DNA of 45,238 nucleotides. It comes from Paracoccus sp. (in: a-proteobacteria). Lineage in GTDB: Bacteria > Pseudomonadota > Alphaproteobacteria > Rhodobacterales > Rhodobacteraceae. Below, piece after piece: positions 36,990 to 45,020 of this stretch. The notes below the pieces were generated by a model. The model was not told the DNA's origin and did not search any database. It saw nothing but the letters and a program-made list of their open reading frames with translations. Positions within the stretch are counted from its first letter, which is position 1; every line of letters begins with the position of its first letter. Location: NCBI RefSeq assembly GCF_030538495.1, contig NZ_JAUNTW010000005.1, positions 208,544-253,781 on the forward strand, written 5' to 3'. The translations under genes were made by a program, and so were the position numbers.

Positions 36990-37738
36990 CGGGCGGCCTT
37001 TTCGGTCTGGCGCAGCGGCATCAGCGGCGCAAAGTGATACATATCGTCGAATGTGCAGAACTCGGCCGTGCGCAGCCGGATATCCGACAGGCGCGCGCCA
37101 AAATGGGCGTGCAGATCGTCCGACAGCGCGATGACCCGGCGCGCGGCCGCATCATCCAGCCAATGCGTGACATAAGACAATGAGATATGAAACACATAAT
37201 CGTCAAAATGCGGCGGGAACAGGCGCATCTGGTCGCGCATCTGACGGCGCGCTTGGCGCAACGCCTGTTCGTCGGCATCGGTTGCGCCCTGCACCGTCAC
37301 GCTGTGACCCGCGAACAGATCGGTGGCGCGGACGCGAAGCCCTTGCGGCACGTCCAGACCGGCCAGGCGGTCCTGAAACACCCGGCTTAACGCATCGCGG
37401 CTGGCATCCGGGGTCACGTCACCCGGCCAGTGATCGCGCGACAGCGGATTGCCCGACACGCCCTGAAACAGCGTCATATGAAAGCTGTCGGGCGGCAAAA
37501 AGGTGAAATGCCCCGCATCCGGCCCCGCCTTCAGCGCGTTTTGCATGTCCGTTAACGCGGCATGGGCATCGCTGGCGGGGTCGATGTGAAACACGGTCGT
37601 ATTGCCGGGAAAGGGCAGCACGCGGCCTGCGGGGGTGAATTTCCCGCCGCCGCCGGGTTCGCTGATCCAATGCGGGCGGGGCAGGCCGGACAGGCGGCCG
37701 GTCAGGTAGTCAAGGGAATCGGTGCGTTTCGGGGCCAT
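36986..37738 (-). CDS. 2H phosphoesterase (DUF1868-like)
   Basis: This 250-residue protein has the two HxT/S motifs that define 2H phosphoesterases: SFHMTLFQG with His87-Thr89, and VFHISLSY with His184-Ser186. Further similarity to DUF1868 proteins is seen in GGKFTPAGRVLPFPGNTTV. The superfamily opens cyclic or linear phosphodiesters such as 2',3'-cyclic phosphates. Placed directly behind Ugp-like importer genes, it occupies the role that UgpQ (glycerophosphodiesterase) has in Escherichia coli. The substrate is therefore suspected to be a glycerophosphodiester or a small cyclic phosphate, but this is inference. It overlaps the downstream phosphatase by four bases and lies 54 bases behind the broken ATPase gene. 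Confidence 0.82.
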   Translation of the reverse strand: MAPKRTDSLDYLTGRLSGLPRPHWISEPGGGGKFTPAGRVLPFPGNTTVFHIDPASDAHAALTDMQNALKAGPDAGHFTFLPPDSFHMTLFQGVSGNPLSRDHWPGDVTPDASRDALSRVFQDRLAGLDVPQGLRVRATDLFAGHSVTVQGATDADEQALRQARRQMRDQMRLFPPHFDDYVFHISLSYVTHWLDDAAARRVIALSDDLHAHFGARLSDIRLRTAEFCTFDDMYHFAPLMPLRQTEKAAR

Positions 37739-37762
37739 TTTAGTCTTCTTATCAGAGGGTTG

Positions 37763-37784
37763 CCCCGCTGCACGCGCAGCAGGG
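37763..37784 (-). other. Intercistronic hairpin between ATPase and 2H phosphoesterase genes
   Basis: On the reverse strand CCCTGCTGC and GCAGCGGGG form a 9-bp stem with one G-U pair and a four-base GCGT loop, in the 54-bp gap between the two genes. No T-run follows, so it is more likely an RNA-stability or processing element than a terminator. Confidence 0.5.
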
Positions 37785-37792
37785 CCAAGGGG

Positions 37793-38892
37793 TCAGGCCA
37801 TCACCGCGCCAGTGGCGGCGCTGATCGGCGTGTCGATGCGTTTCGTGGTGGCGGTGTCGAACAGATGCAGCGCGGTGCTGGGCCGGTCAATATGCAACAC
37901 CTCACCCCCCTGCACACGCCGCGACAGCGGGGCCGAGATGTGCAGGCTTTGCCCATCCGGCAGCGTCGTGACCAGCACGGCATGGCTGCCCAGATCTTCG
38001 GCATATTGCACCGTCACGGGGATGCCGCGACCGGTGATGCGGATCTGTTCGGGGCGGATGCCCATGCTGTGCATCCCGCGAACACCGGCGCGCGCGACCG
38101 CACCCACTCCCGCCAGCATCAGCGACCCATCCGCGCCGTCCACGTCAATCAGGTTCATCGGCGGCGCGCCGATAAAGCCCGCAACAAAAGTGCTGGCCGG
38201 GCTGTGATAGATCGCGTGCGGCGTGTCATATTGTTCGATCCGACCTTTGTTCAGGATCATGATGCGGTCGGCCAGTGTCATCGCCTCGACCTGATCATGG
38301 GTCACGAACACCGATGTCGCGCCGATGCGGCGGTGAAGCTGCGCCAGCTCCATCCGGGTGCCGTGGCGCAATTGCGCGTCAAGGTTGGACAGCGGCTCGT
38401 CAAACAGCAGCACCTGCGGTTCGCGCACAATGGCGCGGGCAATCGCCACCCGCTGCCGCTGACCGCCCGACAACTGACCGGGGCGGCGTTCCAGAAAATC
38501 ACCCAAGGCGACGGTGCGCGCGGCATCCATCACGCGGCGGGCGCGTTCATCGCGCGCCACGCCTGCGATTTTCAACGCGTAACCGATATTATCGGCCACC
38601 GTCATATGCGGATAAAGCGCATAGTTCTGAAACACCATGGCCACGCCGCGATCCTTGGGGGCCAGATCGTGAACTTCGCGCCCGCCCATCAGGATGCGGC
38701 CCGAACTGATGCGTTCTAACCCCGCCAGCATATTCAAGAGCGTGGATTTCCCGCAGCCCGACGGCCCCAGAATAACGGTGAACTGACCCGCGGCCAGCGT
38801 CGCGTCAATGCCGGGGATGACAGATTATCGCCATAGGATTTTGTCAGCCGGTCCAGCTGAATATCGGCGGCGTTCAAGGTGATCTGGGACAT
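37793..38892 (-). pseudogene. ugpC: ABC transporter ATPase, UgpC/MsmK-like, frameshifted near its start
   Basis: The gene begins at ATG 38892 (MSQITLNAADIQLDRLTKSY) and loses frame near 38817-38822, after YGDNLS. From there the correct frame continues IPGIDATLAAGQFTVILG, Walker A GPSGCGKST, the Q-loop VFQNYALYPHM, signature LSGGQRQRVAIARA, Walker B LLFDEPLSNLD, and the H-loop VTHDQ. The C-terminal TOBE-type regulatory domain reaches the stop at 37793. Without the shift it would be about 365 residues, normal for CUT1-family ATPases. Comparison with typical relatives suggests loss of four bases (or one) in TCxxxxATC. An ATG after Walker A could not give an active ATPase. Confidence 0.85.
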
Positions 38893-38894
38893 GG

Positions 38895-39824
38895 TTACTT
38901 CTCCGTCAGGTTCAGGCCGCGAACGATATAGCGTTGCAAAAACGCAATCATCAGCAGCGGCAGGATCGACACCATAATCGCGCCGGCCATAATCAGGGGG
39001 AAATCGGGGACTTCGCCTTCGTTGCTGGGCGACAGGCGCGCCAGACCGACAACGGCGGTTTGCATCGCGGGCGTGGACGAGGCCAGCAACGGCCACAAAT
39101 ACATCGTCCAGCCGCCCAGAAACATCAGGATGAACAGCGCAATCAGGTTGGTGCGCGACAGCGGCAGAACAATGTCGATCATGAACCGGAACCAGTTCGC
39201 GCCGTCCATCTGCGCGGCCTTGACCAGATCACCGGGCAAGGTGCGGAAAAACTGACGCATCATGAACACGCCGGTTCCGGTCGCCAATGCGGGCAGCACC
39301 ATCCCCGAATAGCTGTCCAGCAGATTCAGCCGCAATTGCAGCGGGTTGCCAAAGATATGCGCAATCGCCGCGTTCAGCCCGGTGATGTCCAGAAGCCCGT
39401 TCAGCGGCATAAAGATGTTCGACACCACCTGATAGGTGGTCACAATCCGCAAATCCATCGGCAGCATGATCGTGGCCATGATGACCCCGAAAATCACGCC
39501 GGCATAGCGGACGCGGAAAAACACCAGACCAAAGGCGGTCAGGAACGCAAACGTGCATTTCAGCACCGCCACCATCAGCGCCACGATAAAGCTGTTGACG
39601 ACCTGCGCCGGGATGCGGGTTGTTTCAAGCAGCTTGGCTATATTGTCGAACAGCGCCGTGCCGGGGATCAGCGTCAGCCCGTCGCGCAGGAATTGTTCGT
39701 AACTCTGGCTGGCGGTGATAAAGGTGAACACCAGCGGCCCCAGAATAAAGATCAGACCGATGGCCAGAATGATATTGGCGGTGCGGTCGATGCTGCGGGT
39801 GTCTTCGATAATGTCACCGTTCAT
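38895..39824 (-). CDS. ugpE: ABC sugar-phosphate permease, UgpE/MalG-like
   Basis: This 309-residue inner-membrane permease has six predicted helices and the EAA loop that contacts the ATPase, DLVKAAQMDGANWFRFMIDI with VLPLSRTNL. It is the second membrane subunit of a CUT1-class importer. The ATG at 39824 overlaps the end of the first permease gene by 11 bases; the upstream in-frame ATG at 39842 is less likely. It is the only undamaged transport gene of this operon, so no functional importer is expected from it unless the other lesions are sequencing errors. Confidence 0.88.
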   Translation of the reverse strand: MNGDIIEDTRSIDRTANIILAIGLIFILGPLVFTFITASQSYEQFLRDGLTLIPGTALFDNIAKLLETTRIPAQVVNSFIVALMVAVLKCTFAFLTAFGLVFFRVRYAGVIFGVIMATIMLPMDLRIVTTYQVVSNIFMPLNGLLDITGLNAAIAHIFGNPLQLRLNLLDSYSGMVLPALATGTGVFMMRQFFRTLPGDLVKAAQMDGANWFRFMIDIVLPLSRTNLIALFILMFLGGWTMYLWPLLASSTPAMQTAVVGLARLSPSNEGEVPDFPLIMAGAIMVSILPLLMIAFLQRYIVRGLNLTEK

Positions 39825-40663
39825 AGCGCACCTTTTTTTCAAGATAAAAGAACTGGAACGCGGCCAGAATCAGCACGAACACCATCAGGATGGCCGATTG
39901 TGTGGCGGCACCCGACAGGTCGTAACCTTTGAACCCGTCCTGATAGATTTTATAGACCAGCAGCCGCGTCGCGCCCCCCGGTCCGCCCTGCGTCATCGTG
40001 TCAATCAGCGCAAAGGCCGACACGACGGATTCGGTGAACTCTAACACAAAGGTCAGGAACAATTGCGGTGCCAGCATCGGGATTTGCACATCCCAGACGC
40101 GCCGCCATGGACTTGCGCCGTCAATCGCCGCCGCTTGGTGCATGGATTGCGGCACCGCCTGCAACCCCGCCAGCAGGATCACGAAATTGAACGGAACCCC
40201 GTTCCACATATGTGCGACCAGCAGCATGACAAAGGCGTCGGTGCCGTCCAGACCGGGGCTCCAGATGCCGGGGAACAGATCGTTCAGCGGCGCCATGATG
40301 CCGACAAAGGGGTTGAACAGAAACGCAAAAACCACGCTGATGGACGCGCCCGCAATGCCTTTGGGCCAGATCAGAATGTTGCGCGACGGCGTGGACAGGC
40401 GCACATGCGCGATCCGCCGCAATCGCCAGAACCAGCGGCACGATGATCGCCAGCGATGATCCAAAGATCGTGAACACAAAGGTCCGCCAGGTCGCGTCCC
40501 AGAAAATCGGGTCGGACAACACGCGGGCATAGTTTTGCAGGCCGACAAATTCGGACCCGCCGCCAAAGGGACGTTCCAGCGTGAGTGACCACCAGAACGA
40601 CAGATAGATCGGGATGTAGAAAAACATCACCACGATCAGGATCATGGGCAGCGACAACAGCAA
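39814..40663 (-). pseudogene. ugpA: ABC permease, UgpA/MalF-like, frameshifted
   Basis: The N-terminal part reads LLLSLPMILIVVMFFYIPIY, SLTLERPFGGGSEFVGLQNY and IFGSSLAIIVPLVLAIAADR. The frame then changes by one base near 40403-40415 and continues STPSRNILIWPKGIAGASIS, the permease core, and the EAA loop SMHQAAAIDGASPWRRVWDV, to KKVRYER. Joined, it is about 285 residues with six helices. No ATG precedes the first helix in frame; TTG at 40663 or ATG at 40645 are the best starts, and a stop lies upstream within the hairpin region, so the original start may also be lost. It overlaps the next permease by 11 bases. Confidence 0.82.
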
Positions 40664-40716
40664 TGTCGCCCAGCGGTTGGGATAGGACGGGGGTATGGGA
40701 ACCTTCGTGCGCGGGG

Positions 40717-40749
40717 AAAAAAGGCGGCCGCCCCTGTGCGGGACGGCCC
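40717..40749 (-). terminator. Hairpin with T-run between binding-protein and permease genes
   Basis: On the reverse strand GGCCGTCCC and GGGGCGGCC form a 9-bp stem with one G-U pair around a GCACA loop, followed three bases later by six T. It lies a few bases after the binding-protein stop. In ABC operons such a partial terminator lets the binding protein be made in excess over the membrane subunits. Confidence 0.75.
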
Positions 40750-40757
40750 AACATCAC

Positions 40758-42053
40758 TTACGGCAGGTCAACACCGCGATAGGTTTGTTCAAAACGACGC
40801 AGCAATTCATCGCCGCGTTTTTTCGCGGTGTTCAGCGCGGTTTGCATGTCCTGCTGGCCGGTGAACGCTTTTTGCGTTTCTTCGCGGAAGATGTCGCGGA
40901 ACTGGACGTAAAAGCCCAGACGGATGCCGCGGCTGTTGTCACCGGCGGGCTGTTCCATCGACGAAATTCCCAATTCGGCCGACCCAAAGGCCGGGTCGTT
41001 GGTCAGGCCCTGTTCCTGCATCGCCGCCAGAACGTCGGTGGTGACGGGGACATAGCCGGTGATGCGGGTCATCTCGATCTGCTGATTGGCCTGACGGACG
41101 AAATCCAGAAACGCCTTGGCGGCGGTGACGTCGGCGTCGTCGTGACCCTTCATCAGCCAGATGGACGCACCGCCGACCAGCGTGTTGTGACGGTCAACGC
41201 CGGCATACATCGGGGCCAAACCGGTGATCATCTTGTCGCCCAATGCGGCAAAGGTCGCGCCGTAACCGCCGGTCGAGTTTTCCATCATCGCACATTCACC
41301 GGCGTTGAACGCGTCGGTGTATTTGCCCGCGCGGGTGTCGGCGTCCAGTTTCAGCAGACCATCGGTGCGCCACTGGGCCAGATTGGCCATGTGCTGCGCA
41401 GTCAGGCCGTCATTGAACACATATTCCGCGTTCAGCCCGCCAAAGCCGTTGCCATTCGACGCGACCGGCGCGTTGTGACGGGCGGCGAATTGTTCCAGCA
41501 CGCGCCACGGATGGCCGTCGGTGGCCAGCGGACAATCCACGCCCGCGTCTTTCAGTTTCTGCGCAATCTCGATCGCCTGTTCATAGGTTTCGGGCAGGGC
41601 GTCCACGCCGCTTTGGCCAGCAATTCTTTGTTGCCGTAAAAAATCAGGGTCGAGGCGTTGTAGGGCTGCGAATACAGTTCGCCCTTGGATGTTTCGTAAT
41701 AAGACCGCGCGCCCGCGATATAGGATGACCAATCCACATCCGGCATCGCCTGTTGCACGGGTTCCATCACGCCCGACAGCATCAGATCCAGCGTGCCCGC
41801 GTCAAAGAACTGGATCAGAACCGGGTGCTGGTTCGACCGGACGGCGGCAATCGCCTTTTGCATGGATTCCTCATAGGAACCTTGGTTGATGCAGGTCACT
41901 TTGTGGTCGGCCTGCGACGCGTTGAGCGCTTCGCAATGGGCTTGCACGGCTTTTTCGCCGGTGCCGCCAAAGGCCATACCAAAATTCAATATCCGCAGCG
42001 AAGGCCGGGGCGGCCAGTGCGACCAGCGACGCCGAAACAAGAAGGGCTTTCAT
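40758..42053 (-). pseudogene. ugpB: UgpB-like periplasmic binding protein with two frameshifts
   Basis: The gene starts at ATG 42053 after AGGA, with a clear signal peptide (LLVSASLVALAAPAFA) followed by ADIEFWYG. The frame shifts near 41968-41975, continues FGGTGEKAVQAHCEALNAS through CINQGSYEESMQKAIAAVRS to GNKELLAKA, and shifts again near 41608-41612. It then reads VDALPETYEQAIEIAQKLKD, GGASIWLMKG, FLDFVRQ, TGYVPVT and RGDELLRRFEQ. These blocks follow the order of Escherichia coli UgpB (GNYEQNL, LSQPFNSST, GGASLWVMQG, GNQLLRRFEK), so the family assignment is good. The ligand could be glycerol-3-phosphate, a glycerophosphodiester or a related molecule. About 430 residues when joined, normal for UgpB. 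Confidence 0.87.
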
Positions 42054-42135
42054 CTTTTTGTCCTGTCTGTGTAAGCAAGGGGTCAGGCAGGTGTCTTCCC
42101 GCAAGGCGTATTTACGCATTAAGGGTAAATTAATT
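42054..42135. promoter_or_regulatory. Divergent control region with a palindrome, likely ROK operator
   Basis: This 82-bp gap separates the reverse-strand importer operon from the ROK gene, so both promoters must lie here. GCGTA (42106-42110) and TACGC (42113-42117) form an inverted repeat with a two-base centre, and the adjoining TTAAGGGTAAATTAATT is AT-rich. The palindrome is well placed to block one or both promoters. Confidence 0.55.
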
Positions 42136-43290
42136 ATGGCAGTCTACAATCCGCAGGATCATATTCCCCCGGCGTTCTGGCGCGAAGGCCACGCTGATGT
42201 CGTTGTGTCGCGTAACGAACGGGAATTGCTGCGTTTTGTCTGGAACAGCCCCGGCATTTCCCGCGCCGCCTTGACCGCGCCGATGGAGTTGACCCAACAA
42301 TCGCTGCACCGCATTATCGAACGCCTGCAACAGCGCGGGATGATCCGGCTGGACCAACCCGAATCACCGGCGGGTCGTGGGCCGCGCAGCCCCAACCTGT
42401 CGCCCGACCGCGATTGGTGCCTGACCGTGGGCGTTGCGGTCAATGTCGGGTCCATCGTTGTGGCGCTGATGGGCTTTGGCGAATTGATCGCCATGCGCCA
42501 TCTGGGGCCGCAATCGGATGATCTGTCGGATGACATGACCCGCATCATCTCTGTTGTGAACGACATGCTGGCCGATCAGCCCGACGGACGCGCCCGCACG
42601 CTGGGCGTCGGATTGGCCGTATCGGGATATTTCGTGCAGGACGGCACCCTGAACGCCCCGCAACCGCTGAAACATTGGTCGCTGACCCCGCTGGCCCCAA
42701 GTCTGGGCGATGCGCTGAACCTGCCGGTCTGGGTCGATAACGGCGCCAACACCGCCGCCCTGGCCGAGGCGTTTTTTGGTCACGGTCGCGGCACCCGCAG
42801 CTTTGTCTATATCGCGCATAATCACGGTTATGGCGGCGGGTTGATCGTGGACGGGCGGCTGATGCGTGGGGCCTTTGGCAACAGCGGCGAATTGTCGGGG
42901 ATGTTTTCGCGCGATGAAATGCCCCGCCGCCCGGCGCTGCATCTGCTGCTGGACCGGATGCGGCGCACGCGGCCCGATCTGACGCTGAACCAGATGCTGC
43001 ACGACCTGACCCCCGACACGCCGGGCCTGATAGAGTGGATCGACGATGTGACCCCCGCCCATAACCGCGCGATCAATTCGATTTCCGCGATTTGCGACCC
43101 CGAACTGATCATTCTGGGCGGCGAATTGCCGGGCTTTATGGGCGATATGCTGATCGAACGCACCGACCTGCACGGAGGCACGCGCTATGGTCGCCCCCGC
43201 CCCATGCTCCGCATCGCCACAGCTCAGGTCACCCAATCCCCCGCCGCGACCGGCGCGGCCCTGCTGCCGCTGTTCGAAATGGTGTTATAG
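42136..43290 (+). CDS. ROK-family transcriptional repressor
   Basis: This 384-residue protein has an N-terminal winged helix (NERELLRFVWNSPGISRAAL, then LTQQSLHRIIERLQQRGMI) and a C-terminal ROK domain with the sugar-kinase fold (GVGLAVSGYFVQDG, VDNGANTAALAEAFFG, HGYGGGLIVDG). The HxxxxxxxxxCxCGxxGC zinc motif of Mlc/NagC-type members is absent; that stretch reads GNSGELSGMFSRDEM. It is divergent from the Ugp-like operon with 82 bp between them, the usual arrangement for a local repressor whose ligand is the imported compound or its product. The ATG at 42136 follows AAGGG. The frame is intact although the operon it faces is not. Confidence 0.9.
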   Translation: MAVYNPQDHIPPAFWREGHADVVVSRNERELLRFVWNSPGISRAALTAPMELTQQSLHRIIERLQQRGMIRLDQPESPAGRGPRSPNLSPDRDWCLTVGVAVNVGSIVVALMGFGELIAMRHLGPQSDDLSDDMTRIISVVNDMLADQPDGRARTLGVGLAVSGYFVQDGTLNAPQPLKHWSLTPLAPSLGDALNLPVWVDNGANTAALAEAFFGHGRGTRSFVYIAHNHGYGGGLIVDGRLMRGAFGNSGELSGMFSRDEMPRRPALHLLLDRMRRTRPDLTLNQMLHDLTPDTPGLIEWIDDVTPAHNRAINSISAICDPELIILGGELPGFMGDMLIERTDLHGGTRYGRPRPMLRIATAQVTQSPAATGAALLPLFEMVL

Positions 43291-43295
43291 GGGGG

Positions 43296-44222
43296 CTAAT
43301 GGGTCGCGTCGGTCAGCGCGATGATGTCGGCGCCCCCGGTCAGCGCCGCGCGCAACCGATCCAGCGTGATCAGGTTGCCAAACGGCATGGGCCATTCGGC
43401 GGCGTTTTTGCGGGGCAGGGCGTGCCCGTCGGCCCATGCGATACGCCCGCTGCGTTTCAGTTGCGGGGTCGAGGCGACCGGATCGCTGCGGCTGATCCTG
43501 CGCCCCGCCGCGGCCAGCCGTTCCAGCAGCGTCAACCAATCTTCTTCGATGCGGTCCGGGGCCACGCCATATTGCGCGGCCAGTGCGGCCAGTTCGTCGG
43601 GTGCGGGATGGTCGGTGGCCATTCGAAAATGAACCGTGATGGGATAGCGCAGCCCCGGAGCCGGACCCACGACCTGAACCTCTGCCGGGTCCATCATCCC
43701 CTGCACCGGCTGGCGGTATAAACGCGGCGCTTCGGCCAGCCGTTCCGGGAATGACGTTCCGTCATCCATCTGTGCCAGACAATCAAAGATATACCCATCT
43801 TTTTGATTTCCCGCCAGAAAAAGAACATAACCAAACCGCCCCGCGCCAAGCGCAAACCGCAGATAGGTTCCGGGCGGGGCGTGGTTTTCCAGCGGTTCCT
43901 GCGCTGTCTGATCCGGGGCTTCACCCAGCGAAATAGTGAACCCGTCATAATCCAGCCCGGCCTCAACCGCGCTGTTGTCAATGAAAGCGGCGCATTGCAT
44001 CAGGTTGTCCGGTTCCAACCGTATCGGCAGGGTGATCGTCGCGCCCTTGTTTGCAAACGCAAACATCGCGACGGGATGGCGCCGCTTGATCTTAGTGCGC
44101 ATTCGCCGCAGCCGCGCATCGGGTCCATAAACATAATGCGTCACATACCCACGCCGCGTCCCTGCGCCCGCAGGCAGATGACGCAGCAGATCGGCGATTT
44201 TGGCGTGATCCATCGGTGGCAT
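43296..44222 (-). CDS. Hypothetical protein of about 308 residues
   Basis: The reverse strand encodes a protein starting MPPMDHAKIADLLRHLPAGA (44222) or MDHAKIA (44213), with GGGGAC upstream. No signal peptide or membrane helix is seen. The N-terminal half alternates strands and helices (HPVAMFAFANKGATITLPI, CAAFIDNSAVEAGLDYDGF), and the C-terminal half contains VHFRMATDHPAPDELAAL followed by an Asp/Glu-rich helix. I do not recognise the family. A loose likeness in the FIDNSAVEAGLDYDG segment to RraB-type proteins is too weak to use. It converges on the ROK gene with five bases between stops. The frame stays open upstream to 44795, but that part is antisense to the amidase remnant. Confidence 0.65.
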   Translation of the reverse strand: MPPMDHAKIADLLRHLPAGAGTRRGYVTHYVYGPDARLRRMRTKIKRRHPVAMFAFANKGATITLPIRLEPDNLMQCAAFIDNSAVEAGLDYDGFTISLGEAPDQTAQEPLENHAPPGTYLRFALGAGRFGYVLFLAGNQKDGYIFDCLAQMDDGTSFPERLAEAPRLYRQPVQGMMDPAEVQVVGPAPGLRYPITVHFRMATDHPAPDELAALAAQYGVAPDRIEEDWLTLLERLAAAGRRISRSDPVASTPQLKRSGRIAWADGHALPRKNAAEWPMPFGNLITLDRLRAALTGGADIIALTDATH

Positions 44223-44468
44223 AGTCCCCAAGCGGTATGCGGAACGCGGGTGGCTCCCCTGACACTGTTTGCCGCATCGGGGCCGAAAGATAACCGCGCG
44301 TTCGATAAAATACCCGCCCCGCCCCCGCATCACGCAGGCGGGGCGTGGTCGGGAACAGATGACGCGACGGCGCTGAACAGCTCGACTTTGCCGACAGGCT
44401 AATCGGCCCGTCGGTCCATACCGGCCCATCCGCTGCCCCGCGAAAACCACAGTTGCTTGCAGGTCTGA
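44223..44468. other. Short region without a gene, partly degraded
   Basis: No complete reading frame is supported here. An inverted repeat CGCCCCGCC/GGCGGGGCG lies near 44312-44346. The stretch precedes the amidase tail and probably contains further decayed sequence of that gene, but I cannot align it with confidence. Confidence 0.45.
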
Positions 44469-44900
44469 CGTGCAACCTTCGCGGCGCTCAGTCTGGATGG
44501 CGGCGACGACCTGTTGCGGCGTCAGGATGACGCGGCGTGGCCCAACCTGCTGCGCCGGTCGTGGTTCCTGTCTGCCGTGGATCACGTCAATTTGGATCGC
44601 CTGCGCTATCGCGTGATGACCGCCATGGATGATCTGTTCCGCGAGGTGGATATTCTGATCGGCCCTGCGCTGACCGGTCCGATGCTGGTTGCCTCGAATT
44701 TCACGGGCCATCCCTGCCTGCAACTGCGCACCGGATTTGCCAAACGTCCCGTGACTGGCGATGAGACCGGGGCAGAGACGCGGCCCGTGCCGCAAGGTCT
44801 GTCGCTCTGGGCGGGGCTGTTTAACGAATCGGTCCTGATGCCGTTCGCAACTCTGCTTGAGGAAAAACGGGCCGTCGCCGGGAAAAGGCCCGATTTATAG
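44469..44900 (+). pseudogene. C-terminal remnant of an amidase
   Basis: After a stop codon at 44466-44468 the forward strand is open for 143 codons, reading TFAALSLDGGDDLLRR, then FLSAVDHVNLDRLRYRVM, DILIGPALTGPMLVASNFTG, HPCLQLRTGF, and GLSLWAGLFNESVLMPFATL. This order (hinge helix, GPALTGP, N-TGHP, GF, then the last helices) is the C-terminal third of amidase-signature enzymes. The catalytic Lys-Ser-Ser part with the GGSSGG motif is missing upstream, so the gene is 5'-truncated. No ribosome-binding site is visible before the first TTG or ATG. Confidence 0.72.
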
Positions 44901-44904
44901 GCCG

Positions 44905-45011
44905 TCGCCCCCATTCATCTTGGCCCAAATATCCCGGAGTGGGACGGATCAGGAAAAGCTTCAGCGGACCTTTCTCCCGTCAAATCTCACCCCCGTGGGG
45001 TGGGCTGGTCC
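44905..45011. repeat. Dispersed intergenic repeat, copy B (tandem with C)
   Basis: It begins TTCATCTTGGCCCAAATATC and continues through CAGGAAAAGCTTCAGCGGAC and TTTCTCCCGTC to CCCCGTGGGGTGGGCTGG. The same blocks recur 121 bases later in copy C, with small differences. Confidence 0.85.
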
Positions 45012-45020
45012 ACTCAAGAA

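Noticed and set aside
44223..44795. Long upstream extension of the reverse-strand hypothetical gene
   Set aside because: It lies opposite the amidase remnant and lacks similarity to the body of the protein. A ribosome-binding site is found near 44222.
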